Positions 1 to 5,808 of a DNA stretch of 17,787 nt are shown in pieces. The translations under genes were made by a program, and so were the position numbers. Source of the DNA: Candidatus Uhrbacteria bacterium (GTDB taxonomy: Bacteria > Patescibacteriota > Patescibacteriia > UBA9934); the NCBI GenBank assembly GCA_003518105.1, contig DOZH01000002.1, positions 1,701-19,487 of the forward strand. Direction: 5' to 3'. Each line of letters opens with the position of its first letter. Within the stretch, counting starts at the first letter, position 1. The notes under the pieces are model-generated. The model was not told where the DNA came from, ran no database searches, and saw only the letters and a list, made by a program, of their open reading frames with translations.

Positions 1-82
1 GCCATCGCGTCGTCACAGGAGACACGGCAGTCGCTCGCTCGTTAAAAACTGAATTCGTCGACTGCGGCTCTGTGATAACCAA

Positions 83-111
83 AACCGTGAGGCTGTTAGG
101 CGCCCACGGTT
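83..111 (-). terminator. weak hairpin terminator after the KH-protein gene
   Basis: Inverted repeat AACCGTG (83-89) / CACGGTT (105-111), a 7-bp stem lying 12 bases beyond the stop codon of the KH gene on the minus strand. On that strand it is followed by a short TTTTGGTTATC tract, which is poor in uninterrupted T. A second inverted repeat (GCAGTCG 27-33 / CGACTGC 59-65) lies further out. I see no gene in 1-122. Confidence 0.45.
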
Positions 112-123
112 GCGGCCGTGTAG

Positions 124-585
124 TTAGAATGTGAGGTCACCGATTGAAGTAGTGTCCATGTCGTCCGCGGCAGACGCTACGATTGGCTGCTGCACAGGAG
201 GTGCCTGGCGTGGGACGTAGGCTGGACGTGGGGCTGGAGCTGGGGCAGGAACTGCGGAACCAGCAACTGGCGTCAACGTCATAGGAGCACCAGCGGCACC
301 ATGATTGACGAAGCCCTCCTTCTTTTCACCAAAGGTGCGTCCTGATGGATCATGGATACGGAAGCCAATGCGCATGTTGGCTTTGGCGGCGATGGGGCGG
401 AGCAAGGTACGGATGGCAACGGCTGTTTTACCGGCGCCACCAATGACGTGACCCATGTCTTCTTGGTTGACGTGCAAGGTAATGAGCACGCCGTTGTCGT
501 CGACGATGCGCTCGGCCCAAACGTCTTCAGGATGGTTGACGATGGCCTTGGCCACGTACTCAACAAACTCTTGATCAAACTCCAT
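124..585 (-). CDS. khpA: KhpA-like single KH-domain RNA-binding protein with Pro/Ala-rich tail
   Basis: A 153-aa protein whose first 85 residues match the single-KH-domain KhpA (YlqC) family: a helix, beta strands, then the RNA-contacting loop IGGAGKTAVAIRTLL at residues 48-62, carrying the KH GxxG signature (G49-G52). KhpA proteins bind RNA, often with KhpB, and influence cell-size control and small-RNA biology in Gram-positives. Family members are usually about 75-85 aa. Here residues 95-153 form an extra low-complexity tail rich in Pro and Ala, ending acidic, which is probably disordered. The gene lies directly downstream of rpsP, the usual arrangement in many bacteria. The start at 585 fits the family N-terminus. 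No SD precedes it; the leader is about 24 nt from a good promoter. The role of the tail is unknown. Confidence 0.87.
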   Translation of the reverse strand: MEFDQEFVEYVAKAIVNHPEDVWAERIVDDNGVLITLHVNQEDMGHVIGGAGKTAVAIRTLLRPIAAKANMRIGFRIHDPSGRTFGEKKEGFVNHGAAGAPMTLTPVAGSAVPAPAPAPRPAYVPRQAPPVQQPIVASAADDMDTTSIGDLTF

Positions 586-615
586 AAACGGAAAAGATAG
601 TTAACTTACAGGCGC

Positions 616-644
616 ATTATACCAAACCTTGGGAGTGGTAACAA
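616..644 (-). promoter_or_regulatory. sigma70-like promoter of the KH-protein gene
   Basis: On the minus strand TTGTTA (639-644), a 17-nt spacer and a perfect TATAAT (616-621). It starts immediately after the rpsP stop codon, so the KH gene can be transcribed independently of rpsP. Predicted start is near 609, giving a leader of about 24 nt without an SD. Confidence 0.75.
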
Positions 645-1010
645 TTAGGCCTGGGCAGCTTCAGCAGCAGGAGCTTCCTTAGGGGCATTTTTCTTAGCGA
701 GTTCGGCCTTAGCAGCGGCCAACTTCTTGGCGCGGGCAGCGGTGATGGTGACTTTGCGCATCTTTTCGCCTTGCATGACGCCGCGGTCAATGAACAAGTT
801 GCGAGCAGTAGCAGAAGGCTGGGCACCCTGGCTCAACCAGTACTTGATGCGCTCTTCTTCGAGCACAGCGTCGGTCTTTTCCAAACGTGGGTTGTAGTTA
901 CCCAAAACTTCGATAGCTGGGGACCATGGATCGCGGTTGCTTTCCTGGAGAACAATGCGGTAGTAAGGCTGCTTTTTCTTACCTGTGCGGGAGAAACGAA
1001 TGGTTAACAT
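645..1010 (-). CDS. rpsP: 30S ribosomal protein bS16
   Basis: A 121-aa protein with the bS16 hallmark start MLTIRFSRTGKKKQPYYRIV, followed by the conserved blocks PAIEVLGNYNPR and ERIKYWLSQGAQPSATARNL. bS16 binds 16S rRNA in the 5' and central domains and is needed for 30S assembly. Typical length is 80-90 aa. The extra ~35 residues are a Lys/Ala-rich tail (AARAKKLAAAKAELAKKN, then an Ala/Glu stretch), a common kind of lineage-specific extension. The gene heads a short minus-strand group with the KH protein. A textbook promoter lies upstream, but the ~30-nt leader has no SD. Confidence 0.97.
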   Translation of the reverse strand: MLTIRFSRTGKKKQPYYRIVLQESNRDPWSPAIEVLGNYNPRLEKTDAVLEEERIKYWLSQGAQPSATARNLFIDRGVMQGEKMRKVTITAARAKKLAAAKAELAKKNAPKEAPAAEAAQA

Positions 1011-1047
1011 AGCGAAAAACGTTATGATTGACGTAAGTTATGGGAGG

Positions 1048-1076
1048 AATATAGGGGTTTGGGAGATGTTTGTCAA
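1048..1076 (-). promoter_or_regulatory. strong sigma70-like promoter of rpsP
   Basis: On the minus strand a perfect TTGACA (1071-1076), 17-nt spacer, TATATT (1048-1053). Predicted start is near 1041, about 30 nt before the rpsP ATG. Confidence 0.82.
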
Positions 1077-1112
1077 GCCCTGTAGGGGCAAATGGTGAAG
1101 ACGCTCAACGTA

Positions 1113-1141
1113 TTCACTGGTTATCCCCAATCTGCTATACT
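1113..1141 (+). promoter_or_regulatory. promoter of the small membrane-protein gene, near-leaderless
   Basis: TTCACT (1113-1118), 17-nt spacer, TATACT (1136-1141). The ATG at 1151 is only 9 nt after the -10 box, so the transcript should begin at or within about 3 nt of the start codon. The -35 overlaps a GTATTCAC octamer (1110-1117) that recurs at 5148 and three times in 9002-9052. Confidence 0.62.
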
Positions 1142-1150
1142 CTAAGCAAT

Positions 1151-1330
1151 ATGATTATATTAGGAATTATCCTTGGTTTACTTGGTTTGACCTTGTTCAT
1201 TACTGGTGGAGTGTTGAGTAATGATAGTCCGGGAGTGGAGCCGAAGCATTTGGCGCTGATGTTGGTGGGCGTGGTGCTGATTTTGGTGGGTGGGATTATG
1301 GTGACAGCGGTGGTGATGAATATGAAATAA
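1151..1330 (+). CDS. small two-helix membrane protein, unrecognised
   Basis: A 59-aa hydrophobic protein. Residues 2-22 (IILGIILGLLGLTLFITGG) and about 36-57 (LALMLVGVVLILVGGIMVTA) form two predicted transmembrane helices joined by a short polar loop (SNDSPGVEPKH). No family recognised. An upstream TTG (1070) would add 27 residues, but the ATG at 1151 is preferred because it opens the hydrophobic segment and a promoter ends 9 nt before it. There is no SD, so translation would be of leaderless type. The gene is short, with a composition bias typical of membrane peptides. It could be an inner-membrane small protein of any role; no function is claimed. Confidence 0.6.
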   Translation: MIILGIILGLLGLTLFITGGVLSNDSPGVEPKHLALMLVGVVLILVGGIMVTAVVMNMK

Positions 1331-1480
1331 ACTATAACTGCCCCATTTGGCCTATTTTGGGCTTGTCGCTACGCCGACTTCCTCAACTCACGGCTCTAGT
1401 GAGTCTCGAAAGCTCGGATTGCTCCGCACCCAAACTAAACTTAAATGTGAAAGTTCTAGTGAGTTAATTACTAAGTTAGA

Positions 1481-1512
1481 TTGACAAAGTAGCTGTACTC
1501 AGCTACTTTTTT
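1481..1512 (+). promoter_or_regulatory. TTGACA with a palindromic spacer: promoter/operator, or terminator
   Basis: The stretch 1487-1508 is a 9-bp inverted repeat (AAGTAGCTG / CAGCTACTT, loop TACT) followed by more T, which is the shape of a plus-strand intrinsic terminator for the small membrane gene that ends 156 nt earlier. The same bases also form TTGACA (1481-1486), a 17-nt spacer and TACTTT (1504-1509), a possible promoter for the gene at 1553. Then the palindrome would sit between -35 and -10 like a repressor operator. The rest of 1331-1552 holds a 10-nt direct repeat TCTAGTGAGT (1395 and 1455) and no gene that I can see. Confidence 0.5.
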
Positions 1513-1552
1513 GGTGCTTAGTTTCCTCACCACCTCCTATTTGGAGATCCTC

Positions 1553-2011
1553 ATGACGACTCTTCCCTTGTTTGGCGACTGTCCGCGCAATTCCCCTTGT
1601 GAACCCAAGAACCTTCGTGCTGATAGCGGCCTGGTGCCCATCTTGGTCGAGGTGGCTATGAAGAAGTTCAGACGGGGTGACCGTCATGCTGGTCAATACG
1701 TGAAAGAGGCCATCAACAACCGGGTCGTGACCTTGCAGCAACTCGGCCTCGATGACATCAGCTACGCCAAGCTCCAGCAGGTGGCGGCCAGAGTAGCGAT
1801 CGATAAGGTCATGATGGGACTGGAGAGTGGCAGCTGCATCGACGGTATGCAGGAGCTACTCTGGGAAGCAGGCTGGAGCGAGCATCAGCTGGCTCGTAAA
1901 TACCCTGACCAGATCCAGGTATTGGAAGCTCGTCGGGCAAGCCAGACTGCCGAGAGGCGGAAGGAACAAGCGAGGGCATTGCCGAGTACGCGAGATGACT
2001 GGGCCCTCTGA
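1553..2011 (+). CDS. unrecognised 152-aa soluble protein
   Basis: No family recognised. The protein is predicted to be soluble and mostly alpha-helical after an N-terminal Cys/Pro-containing segment (residues 1-25, with two Cys). A basic stretch KKFRRGDRH follows, then helices including LQQVAARVAIDKVMMGLESG and LLWEAGWSEHQLARKYP. The C-terminus is a charged helix rich in Arg, Glu and Lys. There is no signal peptide or membrane segment. The ATG at 1553 is chosen because GGAG (1543-1546) lies 6 nt upstream; an in-frame TTG at 1511 has no such support. It is flanked by the palindromic promoter region and a strong terminator, so it is probably a monocistronic unit. The good SD contrasts with the SD-less housekeeping genes nearby. 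Confidence 0.7.
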   Translation: MTTLPLFGDCPRNSPCEPKNLRADSGLVPILVEVAMKKFRRGDRHAGQYVKEAINNRVVTLQQLGLDDISYAKLQQVAARVAIDKVMMGLESGSCIDGMQELLWEAGWSEHQLARKYPDQIQVLEARRASQTAERRKEQARALPSTRDDWAL

Positions 2012-2025
2012 GCCGTAAACTCGGC

Positions 2026-2076
2026 AAAAAAAATGACCCCGCTCTGGTGCGCCAGAGTGGGGTCGTTCTTATTTTC
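2026..2076. terminator. bidirectional intrinsic terminator between the 152-aa gene and smc
   Basis: A 13-bp stem: GACCCCGCTCTGG (2035-2047), loop TGCG, CCAGAGTGGGGTC (2052-2064), with a single G-T pair. On the minus strand it is followed by eight T (A-run 2026-2033), which is ideal for ending the smc transcript. On the plus strand the tail GTTCTTATTTTC is weaker. A smaller hairpin GCCG/CGGC (2012-2025) precedes it. Confidence 0.9.
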
Positions 2077-2080
2077 AATT

Positions 2081-4390
2081 TTAGCGGCGGGCGGTGTTGG
2101 AGTCGTCGAGATCTGAGAGGCTGACGGATAAGAGTTTGCTCAGGCCGTCGGCGGCCATGGTGACGCCGTAGAGCATGTCCGCCTTCTCCATGGTGGCGCG
2201 GTTGTGGGTGATGACGATGAATTGGGTCAACTTCTGAAGCTCGCCGAGGATGTTGGCAAAGCGGACAGTGTTGGCTTCATCGAGCGCGGCGTCGACTTCG
2301 TCCAGAACCACGAAGGGTGAAGGATTGGTGGCCATAATGGCGGAAACAAGCGCGATGGAGGTGAGGGCGCGTTCACCGCCGGAGAGGAGGCCGAGGGACT
2401 TGAGCTTCTTGCCAGGTGGCGTGGCTTGGATGTCGATGCCGGCGACTGCTTCGCGACGTTCGGTGACGCGAGCTTGAATGTCGGTGACTGATTCCTCGAA
2501 GTCTTCTTCCACTTTGCCTTTGGCCACGTCGTCCATGGCTCGGTCCAGGTTGATTTTTGTTTCTTTGGCGACGTCGTCTTGGGTCATTTTGACCAAGCTG
2601 CAACTACCACCGTTGAACAAGACTTTAAAATATTTTTGAAACTCGGCGTTGATAGTGGCGAAAGAAGTCTCTGACTGCTGGCGAATTTGCTCGTCGAGCT
2701 CGTCTATGACCTTTTCCGTGGACTTGATGGCGGCGCGGAGGTCTTTTACCTGCTCGGATAAGAAAGTGAAACGCTCGTTCGTGGATTCGTATTCTTTCAT
2801 GACCTCTTCGTCTATTCCGCCGATCAGGTCGAGCTGGTGTTTCAGACGTAAAAGACGATCGTGGAGTTCGATTGTCTCAGCGATAATGACGAGGGGCTTG
2901 GTTTGCTTGAGGGCGAGGATGGTGGCCGAATCGAGTTCGTCGACCAGTTCACGGTCGAGTCCTTCGCGACGAGTTTCGACACGGGCTAGGTCGATCTGAA
3001 CTGAATTTGCCGAACTTTCCAGGCTCGAGAGTTCTTGCTGGACGAGGCGGAGTTGGCGCTGCAAAGCAAAGGCTTCGTTCTTTTGGGCTGACTCTTGAAC
3101 ACGGAAGTTGTCCATGGCGTGTTCGGCTGATTTAACTTGTTTTTCGGCCTGAACGATGAGATTTTGGGATGACGATAAGGCGGTGAGCTGCTCGGGGGTG
3201 GCGACGTAATCCGCGGGATTTGGTTTGACGAGGCGGTCTTTGAGCTTGGTTGATTTGACCGAAACGGCGTCGATTTCTTCGGCAATGACGATGACTTCGG
3301 CGAGGCTCTGGGCGGCTCGTAAACGAGTTGCGAAGTTGCGATGAGATTCGGCGAGGGTGCCGACTTCCGCAATGATTTCATGTAGGGGCAAAGGCGACCA
3401 GGTGGATTGGGCACGGACCTTTGAGAGTTCGAGTTCGCGTTCGGCGACAAAGTGAGCACGACGGGCGTCGGCTAGTTGCTGTTGAGCAGATTTATAACTC
3501 GCTTGGAGGAGTTGGAGGCCGGCGTCGGGTTGGTTCGAGGTCACCTCGACTTTTGAGAGCTCGTCGAGTTTTGCGTCACCGGCTTTGAGCTCGATTTGTT
3601 TTGCTGAAACTAGTTCGCGAGCCTTCGATAAACGAGTCTCAACGATTGCTTGCTCGGCAACGAGAGTCCACCACTGGCTGGAATAGTAATCGTGCTGGAC
3701 GGTGTGAAGTTCGGCTTCCACGGCGGCTCGCTTGTTCAAACGTTCGACCTGGCGCTTCAACGAGGCGACGCGTGGCTCGAGTTCAGTCAAAAGCATTTCT
3801 ACTTCGCTCAAATTTTCCGCTGACTTTTGGAGTTTCAATAAAGCTTGATGGCGCTTTAACTGGAAACTGCGCACTCCCATGGCGTCATCGAAGAAGATTT
3901 TGCGCTCTTCGGGTGTGGCAGTCAGGACGTGGTCAATCATGCCCTGGCCAATGACGGCATAGCTGCGTTGGCCGACTCCGGCTTCCGCTAGGAGGAGCTG
4001 GATTTCGTTCAAGCGTGAGGGGCTGCCGTTCACCAAATAGGCCGATTCCCCGTCGCGGTAGAGGCGGCGCGTGATGACCACCTCCGTGAAGTCGAGCTTC
4101 ATGGACTTATCCCCGTTGTCGAAGGTCATGGAGACTTCCGCAAAGCCAGCGCGGGATTTGCCTTCCGAGCCAGAAAAGATAATGTCTTCCGCTTTTTTGC
4201 CACGGAGGAGTTTTAGCGACTGTTCGCCCAAACACCAGCGGATAGCGTCCGCTAGGTTGGATTTTCCGCTGCCGTTTGGGCCGACGATGACGGTGAGAGC
4301 CCTCCCCTGGTTACGGCCACTGGGGAATTCAACGCTGGTTTTGGCAGCAAAAGTCTTGAAACCTTGGACTTCGAGGCGTTTGAGGTACAT
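2081..4390 (-). CDS. smc: SMC-type chromosome segregation ATPase, short and apparently hinge-less
   Basis: A 769-aa protein starting MYLKRLEVQGFKTFA, the classic SMC N-terminus. An open frame continues upstream to 4774 but lacks homology to SMC. Walker A GPNGSGKS is at 37-44 and the Q-loop region VIGQGMIDHVLTATPEER at about 146-163. The C-terminal head has the family block DEEVMKEYESTNERFTFLSEQ (528-548), signature LSGGERA (669-675), Walker B FVVLDEVDAALD (about 693-704) and the H-loop ITH (about 727-729). SMC proteins organise and segregate chromosomes as ATP-driven dimers. Bacterial SMC is usually near 1150-1200 aa with a ~150-aa hinge. Here only about 440 residues of mostly coiled coil separate the heads, and the non-coil centre (about 329-400) is too short and lacks hinge glycine motifs. 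No zinc-hook CxxC is present. Minus-strand TACAAT lies 9 nt before the ATG. Confidence 0.9.
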   Translation of the reverse strand: MYLKRLEVQGFKTFAAKTSVEFPSGRNQGRALTVIVGPNGSGKSNLADAIRWCLGEQSLKLLRGKKAEDIIFSGSEGKSRAGFAEVSMTFDNGDKSMKLDFTEVVITRRLYRDGESAYLVNGSPSRLNEIQLLLAEAGVGQRSYAVIGQGMIDHVLTATPEERKIFFDDAMGVRSFQLKRHQALLKLQKSAENLSEVEMLLTELEPRVASLKRQVERLNKRAAVEAELHTVQHDYYSSQWWTLVAEQAIVETRLSKARELVSAKQIELKAGDAKLDELSKVEVTSNQPDAGLQLLQASYKSAQQQLADARRAHFVAERELELSKVRAQSTWSPLPLHEIIAEVGTLAESHRNFATRLRAAQSLAEVIVIAEEIDAVSVKSTKLKDRLVKPNPADYVATPEQLTALSSSQNLIVQAEKQVKSAEHAMDNFRVQESAQKNEAFALQRQLRLVQQELSSLESSANSVQIDLARVETRREGLDRELVDELDSATILALKQTKPLVIIAETIELHDRLLRLKHQLDLIGGIDEEVMKEYESTNERFTFLSEQVKDLRAAIKSTEKVIDELDEQIRQQSETSFATINAEFQKYFKVLFNGGSCSLVKMTQDDVAKETKINLDRAMDDVAKGKVEEDFEESVTDIQARVTERREAVAGIDIQATPPGKKLKSLGLLSGGERALTSIALVSAIMATNPSPFVVLDEVDAALDEANTVRFANILGELQKLTQFIVITHNRATMEKADMLYGVTMAADGLSKLLSVSLSDLDDSNTARR

Positions 4391-4399
4391 ATTGACCAC

Positions 4400-4405
4400 A
4401 TTGTA
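4400..4405 (-). promoter_or_regulatory. -10 element close to the smc start
   Basis: Minus-strand TACAAT ends 9 nt before the chosen smc ATG, giving an almost leaderless mRNA. No convincing -35 is seen at 16-18 nt. The close -10-to-ATG distance matches the small membrane gene at 1151. Confidence 0.4.
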
Positions 4406-4432
4406 CACCATCGGCGAGTAATTACAGGCCTG

Positions 4433-4453
4433 GGACGACGTTGAACGTCGTCC
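4433..4453. repeat. perfect 10-bp inverted repeat in the smc divergent intergenic region
   Basis: GGACGACGTT (4433-4442) and AACGTCGTCC (4444-4453) flank a single central G. The site lies between the smc start and the divergent promoter of the 159-aa gene, 15 nt upstream of that promoter's -35. It could be an operator serving both genes or a hairpin in the smc upstream region. No T-run follows, so it is not a terminator. Confidence 0.7.
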
Positions 4454-4467
4454 TGGGGTTGGAAACA

Positions 4468-4496
4468 TTGACTTTTTGGCTGAAATGAGGTATTGT
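4468..4496 (+). promoter_or_regulatory. promoter of the 159-aa gene
   Basis: TTGACT (4468-4473), 17-nt spacer, TATTGT (4491-4496). Predicted start is near 4503, giving a ~41-nt leader that ends in an AAGAGG SD (4532-4537). Confidence 0.7.
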
Positions 4497-4543
4497 GGTT
4501 GGTCGATCGGCATCCAGCCGAGTCGTCCACCAAGAGGTTTCCA

Positions 4544-5023
4544 ATGACTGAAAAAGTTTCTGAACGGCAGGCGGTCCTGGCCCGCCAGGCCATGATTTTT
4601 AGTCTGATTGCCCGCATCTGTAGGGCTCTCGGCGTGGAGTGGGGCGATGAACAGACGGACGGAGAGACAACCACTCTGCCAAGCCTCAATAGTCTCCTCT
4701 CTCTCCAGATGCAGACCGGGTACGAACTCAGTATAAATGGCGGGTATTGGGACTGCACCGAGCCGCAAGAGCACGTCTTCGGCCAGATCGAGATCTTCGC
4801 CAGGGATGGACTCTGGATGATTCTTCGGCCGACGACAAACACCTGGTGGCTCAGGCCCAACTCGAATCCCGGCCGCAAGTCAGTGATTGAACAACTCATC
4901 GAGCAGACCATCAGCAAGAACGGCTGGCTGGCAACTGAGCTGCAGATGGGCCAGGCGCTCGAGATCATCGAGTTGTACGTCAACAATGCGATGAAAAACC
5001 CAAAATCGACCGAGGACGAGTAG
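4544..5023 (+). CDS. unrecognised 159-aa soluble protein
   Basis: No family recognised. The ATG at 4544 is preferred over the in-frame TTG at 4493 because AAGAGG lies 6 nt upstream and the TTG overlaps the -10 box. The N-terminal third is helical (RQAVLARQAMIFSLIARICR). The middle is aromatic-rich and beta-like, with many Trp/Tyr/Phe (GYWDCTEP, VFGQIEIFARDGLWMILRP, TWWLRP). The last 45 residues are helical (IEQLIEQTISKNGWLATE, ALEIIELYVNNAMK) and end acidic. There is no signal peptide or membrane helix. It is divergent from smc with a shared palindrome between them, so joint regulation is possible, but a shared function is not shown. Transcription probably ends at the terminator at 5093-5130. 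Confidence 0.75.
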   Translation: MTEKVSERQAVLARQAMIFSLIARICRALGVEWGDEQTDGETTTLPSLNSLLSLQMQTGYELSINGGYWDCTEPQEHVFGQIEIFARDGLWMILRPTTNTWWLRPNSNPGRKSVIEQLIEQTISKNGWLATELQMGQALEIIELYVNNAMKNPKSTEDE

Positions 5024-5092
5024 AGGAGATCAGCGTGACAACTGCGTCGACCGCCGCCAGGGAGCAATCCCGAGAGTGGCGGTCTCTCAACT

Positions 5093-5130
5093 CCCCGCCC
5101 GAAGCTCTCCGCTTCGCAGGTGGGGTTTTT
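5093..5130 (+). terminator. intrinsic terminator after the 159-aa gene
   Basis: A two-part stem: CCCCGCC (5093-5099) with GGTGGGG (5119-5125), stacked on CGAAGC (5100-5105) / GCTTCG (5111-5116), then TTTTT (5126-5130). Another hairpin lies just upstream (GACCGCC 5049-5055 / GGCGGTC 5078-5084, with GGGA/TCCC inside), so the whole 3' region is structured. Confidence 0.88.
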
Positions 5131-5143
5131 CGTAAGGCGATAA

Positions 5144-5172
5144 TTGGTGAATACCCCTGGGATATTCACCAA
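5144..5172. repeat. palindromic repeat, copy A
   Basis: Perfect 10-bp arms TTGGTGAATA (5144-5153) and TATTCACCAA (5163-5172) around CCCCTGGGA. The 20-mer GGTGAATACCCCTGGGATAT (5146-5165) recurs exactly, in inverse orientation, at 8991-9010. It lies between two convergent terminators, where a mobile or REP-like element would be tolerated. Confidence 0.85.
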
Positions 5173-5211
5173 AAAGAGAAAGCCGCCGGCTCCGGGAGGG
5201 AGTGCGGCGGC
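5171..5211 (-). terminator. intrinsic terminator after the minus-strand 152-aa gene
   Basis: On the minus strand a stem of GCCGCCG (from 5205-5211) and CGGCGGC (from 5182-5188), then a T-rich tail TTTCTCTTTTT (5171-5181). It lies 17 nt past the stop codon of the gene ending at 5228. Confidence 0.85.
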
Positions 5212-5227
5212 GGGAGGGAGGTGAGGG

Positions 5228-5686
5228 CTACCGGCTAGCCACATTGATGAGAATACGGAGGTCGCGAACCGACAGGCGGGCCAAGGCTGCGTCCGATGGC
5301 ACGGTCTTGAAGTCCAACTTGGCCAGAGCGACTGGATTGGCCAGTAGTTTGCTGAGCTTGAGAAGGAGCTCGGTGTGAGTGACGGCAGACTGGCTTTGTG
5401 TTTCCGGGCAGGAGGTGCTGTCGTCGTCCGGCACGAAGTCCTCGAGATCCGGCGTGCAGTCAGTCAACCTGGACGGCGGTGGCCGTTGGCCATACATATG
5501 ATCGAACTGACCCTCGCTGTAAGGTGCTTCGAGGGGATCGCCAGCTACGCCGGGAGCACTGATGGGGGTAATGCTTTTTGGCCCGACGCCACCCAAGCCG
5601 GTTTCCATGATTGGGTTGTCGGCTGTGGTGCGGCCGTCGAGATCGGTGGTAGGGTTGGTTGAAGAATCAACTTTGAGTTCGGGCAT
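5228..5686 (-). CDS. unrecognised 152-aa protein with disordered N-terminal half
   Basis: No family recognised. Residues 1-100 are rich in Pro, Thr, Ser, Gly and Asp, with an acidic patch DLEDFVPDDD (80-89) and no predicted regular structure. Residues 104-152 are helical and Leu/Ala-rich (HTELLLKLSKLLANPVALAK, then SDAALARLSVRDLRILINVA). There is no signal peptide or membrane helix; two Cys are present (77, 93). The ATG at 5686 is well supported: AGGAG lies 6 nt upstream and a TTGACG-17-TATATT promoter gives a ~16-nt leader. It diverges from the DHH phosphoesterase gene. The layout, a flexible region followed by a small helical module, suggests a protein-binding domain on a linker, which is only inference. 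Confidence 0.75.
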   Translation of the reverse strand: MPELKVDSSTNPTTDLDGRTTADNPIMETGLGGVGPKSITPISAPGVAGDPLEAPYSEGQFDHMYGQRPPPSRLTDCTPDLEDFVPDDDSTSCPETQSQSAVTHTELLLKLSKLLANPVALAKLDFKTVPSDAALARLSVRDLRILINVASR

Positions 5687-5708
5687 GTGTCACTCCTATG
5701 ACCGCTGA

Positions 5709-5737
5709 AATATACGAAAATTGGGACCAGACGTCAA
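5709..5737 (-). promoter_or_regulatory. promoter of the minus-strand 152-aa gene
   Basis: On the minus strand TTGACG (5732-5737), 17-nt spacer, TATATT (5709-5714). Confidence 0.78.
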
Positions 5738-5792
5738 CTGGCCAATGAGGTAATCCTTGCAAAATTAGGCGGCAAACGGTAAGGTGACTAGT

Positions 5793-5798
5793 TCTAAT
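5793..5798 (+). promoter_or_regulatory. possible -10 box immediately before the DHH gene
   Basis: TCTAAT ends 10 nt before the ATG, which would make the mRNA nearly leaderless, as at 1151 and 4390. No matching -35 is visible. An alternative is TTGCAA (5757-5762), 17 nt, TAAGGT (5780-5785). Confidence 0.3.
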
Positions 5799-5808
5799 AG
5801 CGAGTTTT

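Noticed and set aside
1395..1464. 10-nt direct repeat TCTAGTGAGT spaced by 60 nt
   Set aside because: Only two short copies with dissimilar flanks; could be chance, no element boundary seen.
4391..4774. Upstream in-frame extension of smc (128 more residues)
   Set aside because: The extension is antisense to the supported 159-aa gene, has no SMC-like sequence, and MYLKRLE at 4390 is the standard SMC start.
5035..5238. GTG-started 67-codon frame after AGGAG, 11 nt behind the 159-aa gene
   Set aside because: It has a good SD-like sequence, but it runs through two terminator hairpins and the palindromic repeat, and its residues simply spell those elements. Transcription should end near 5130.
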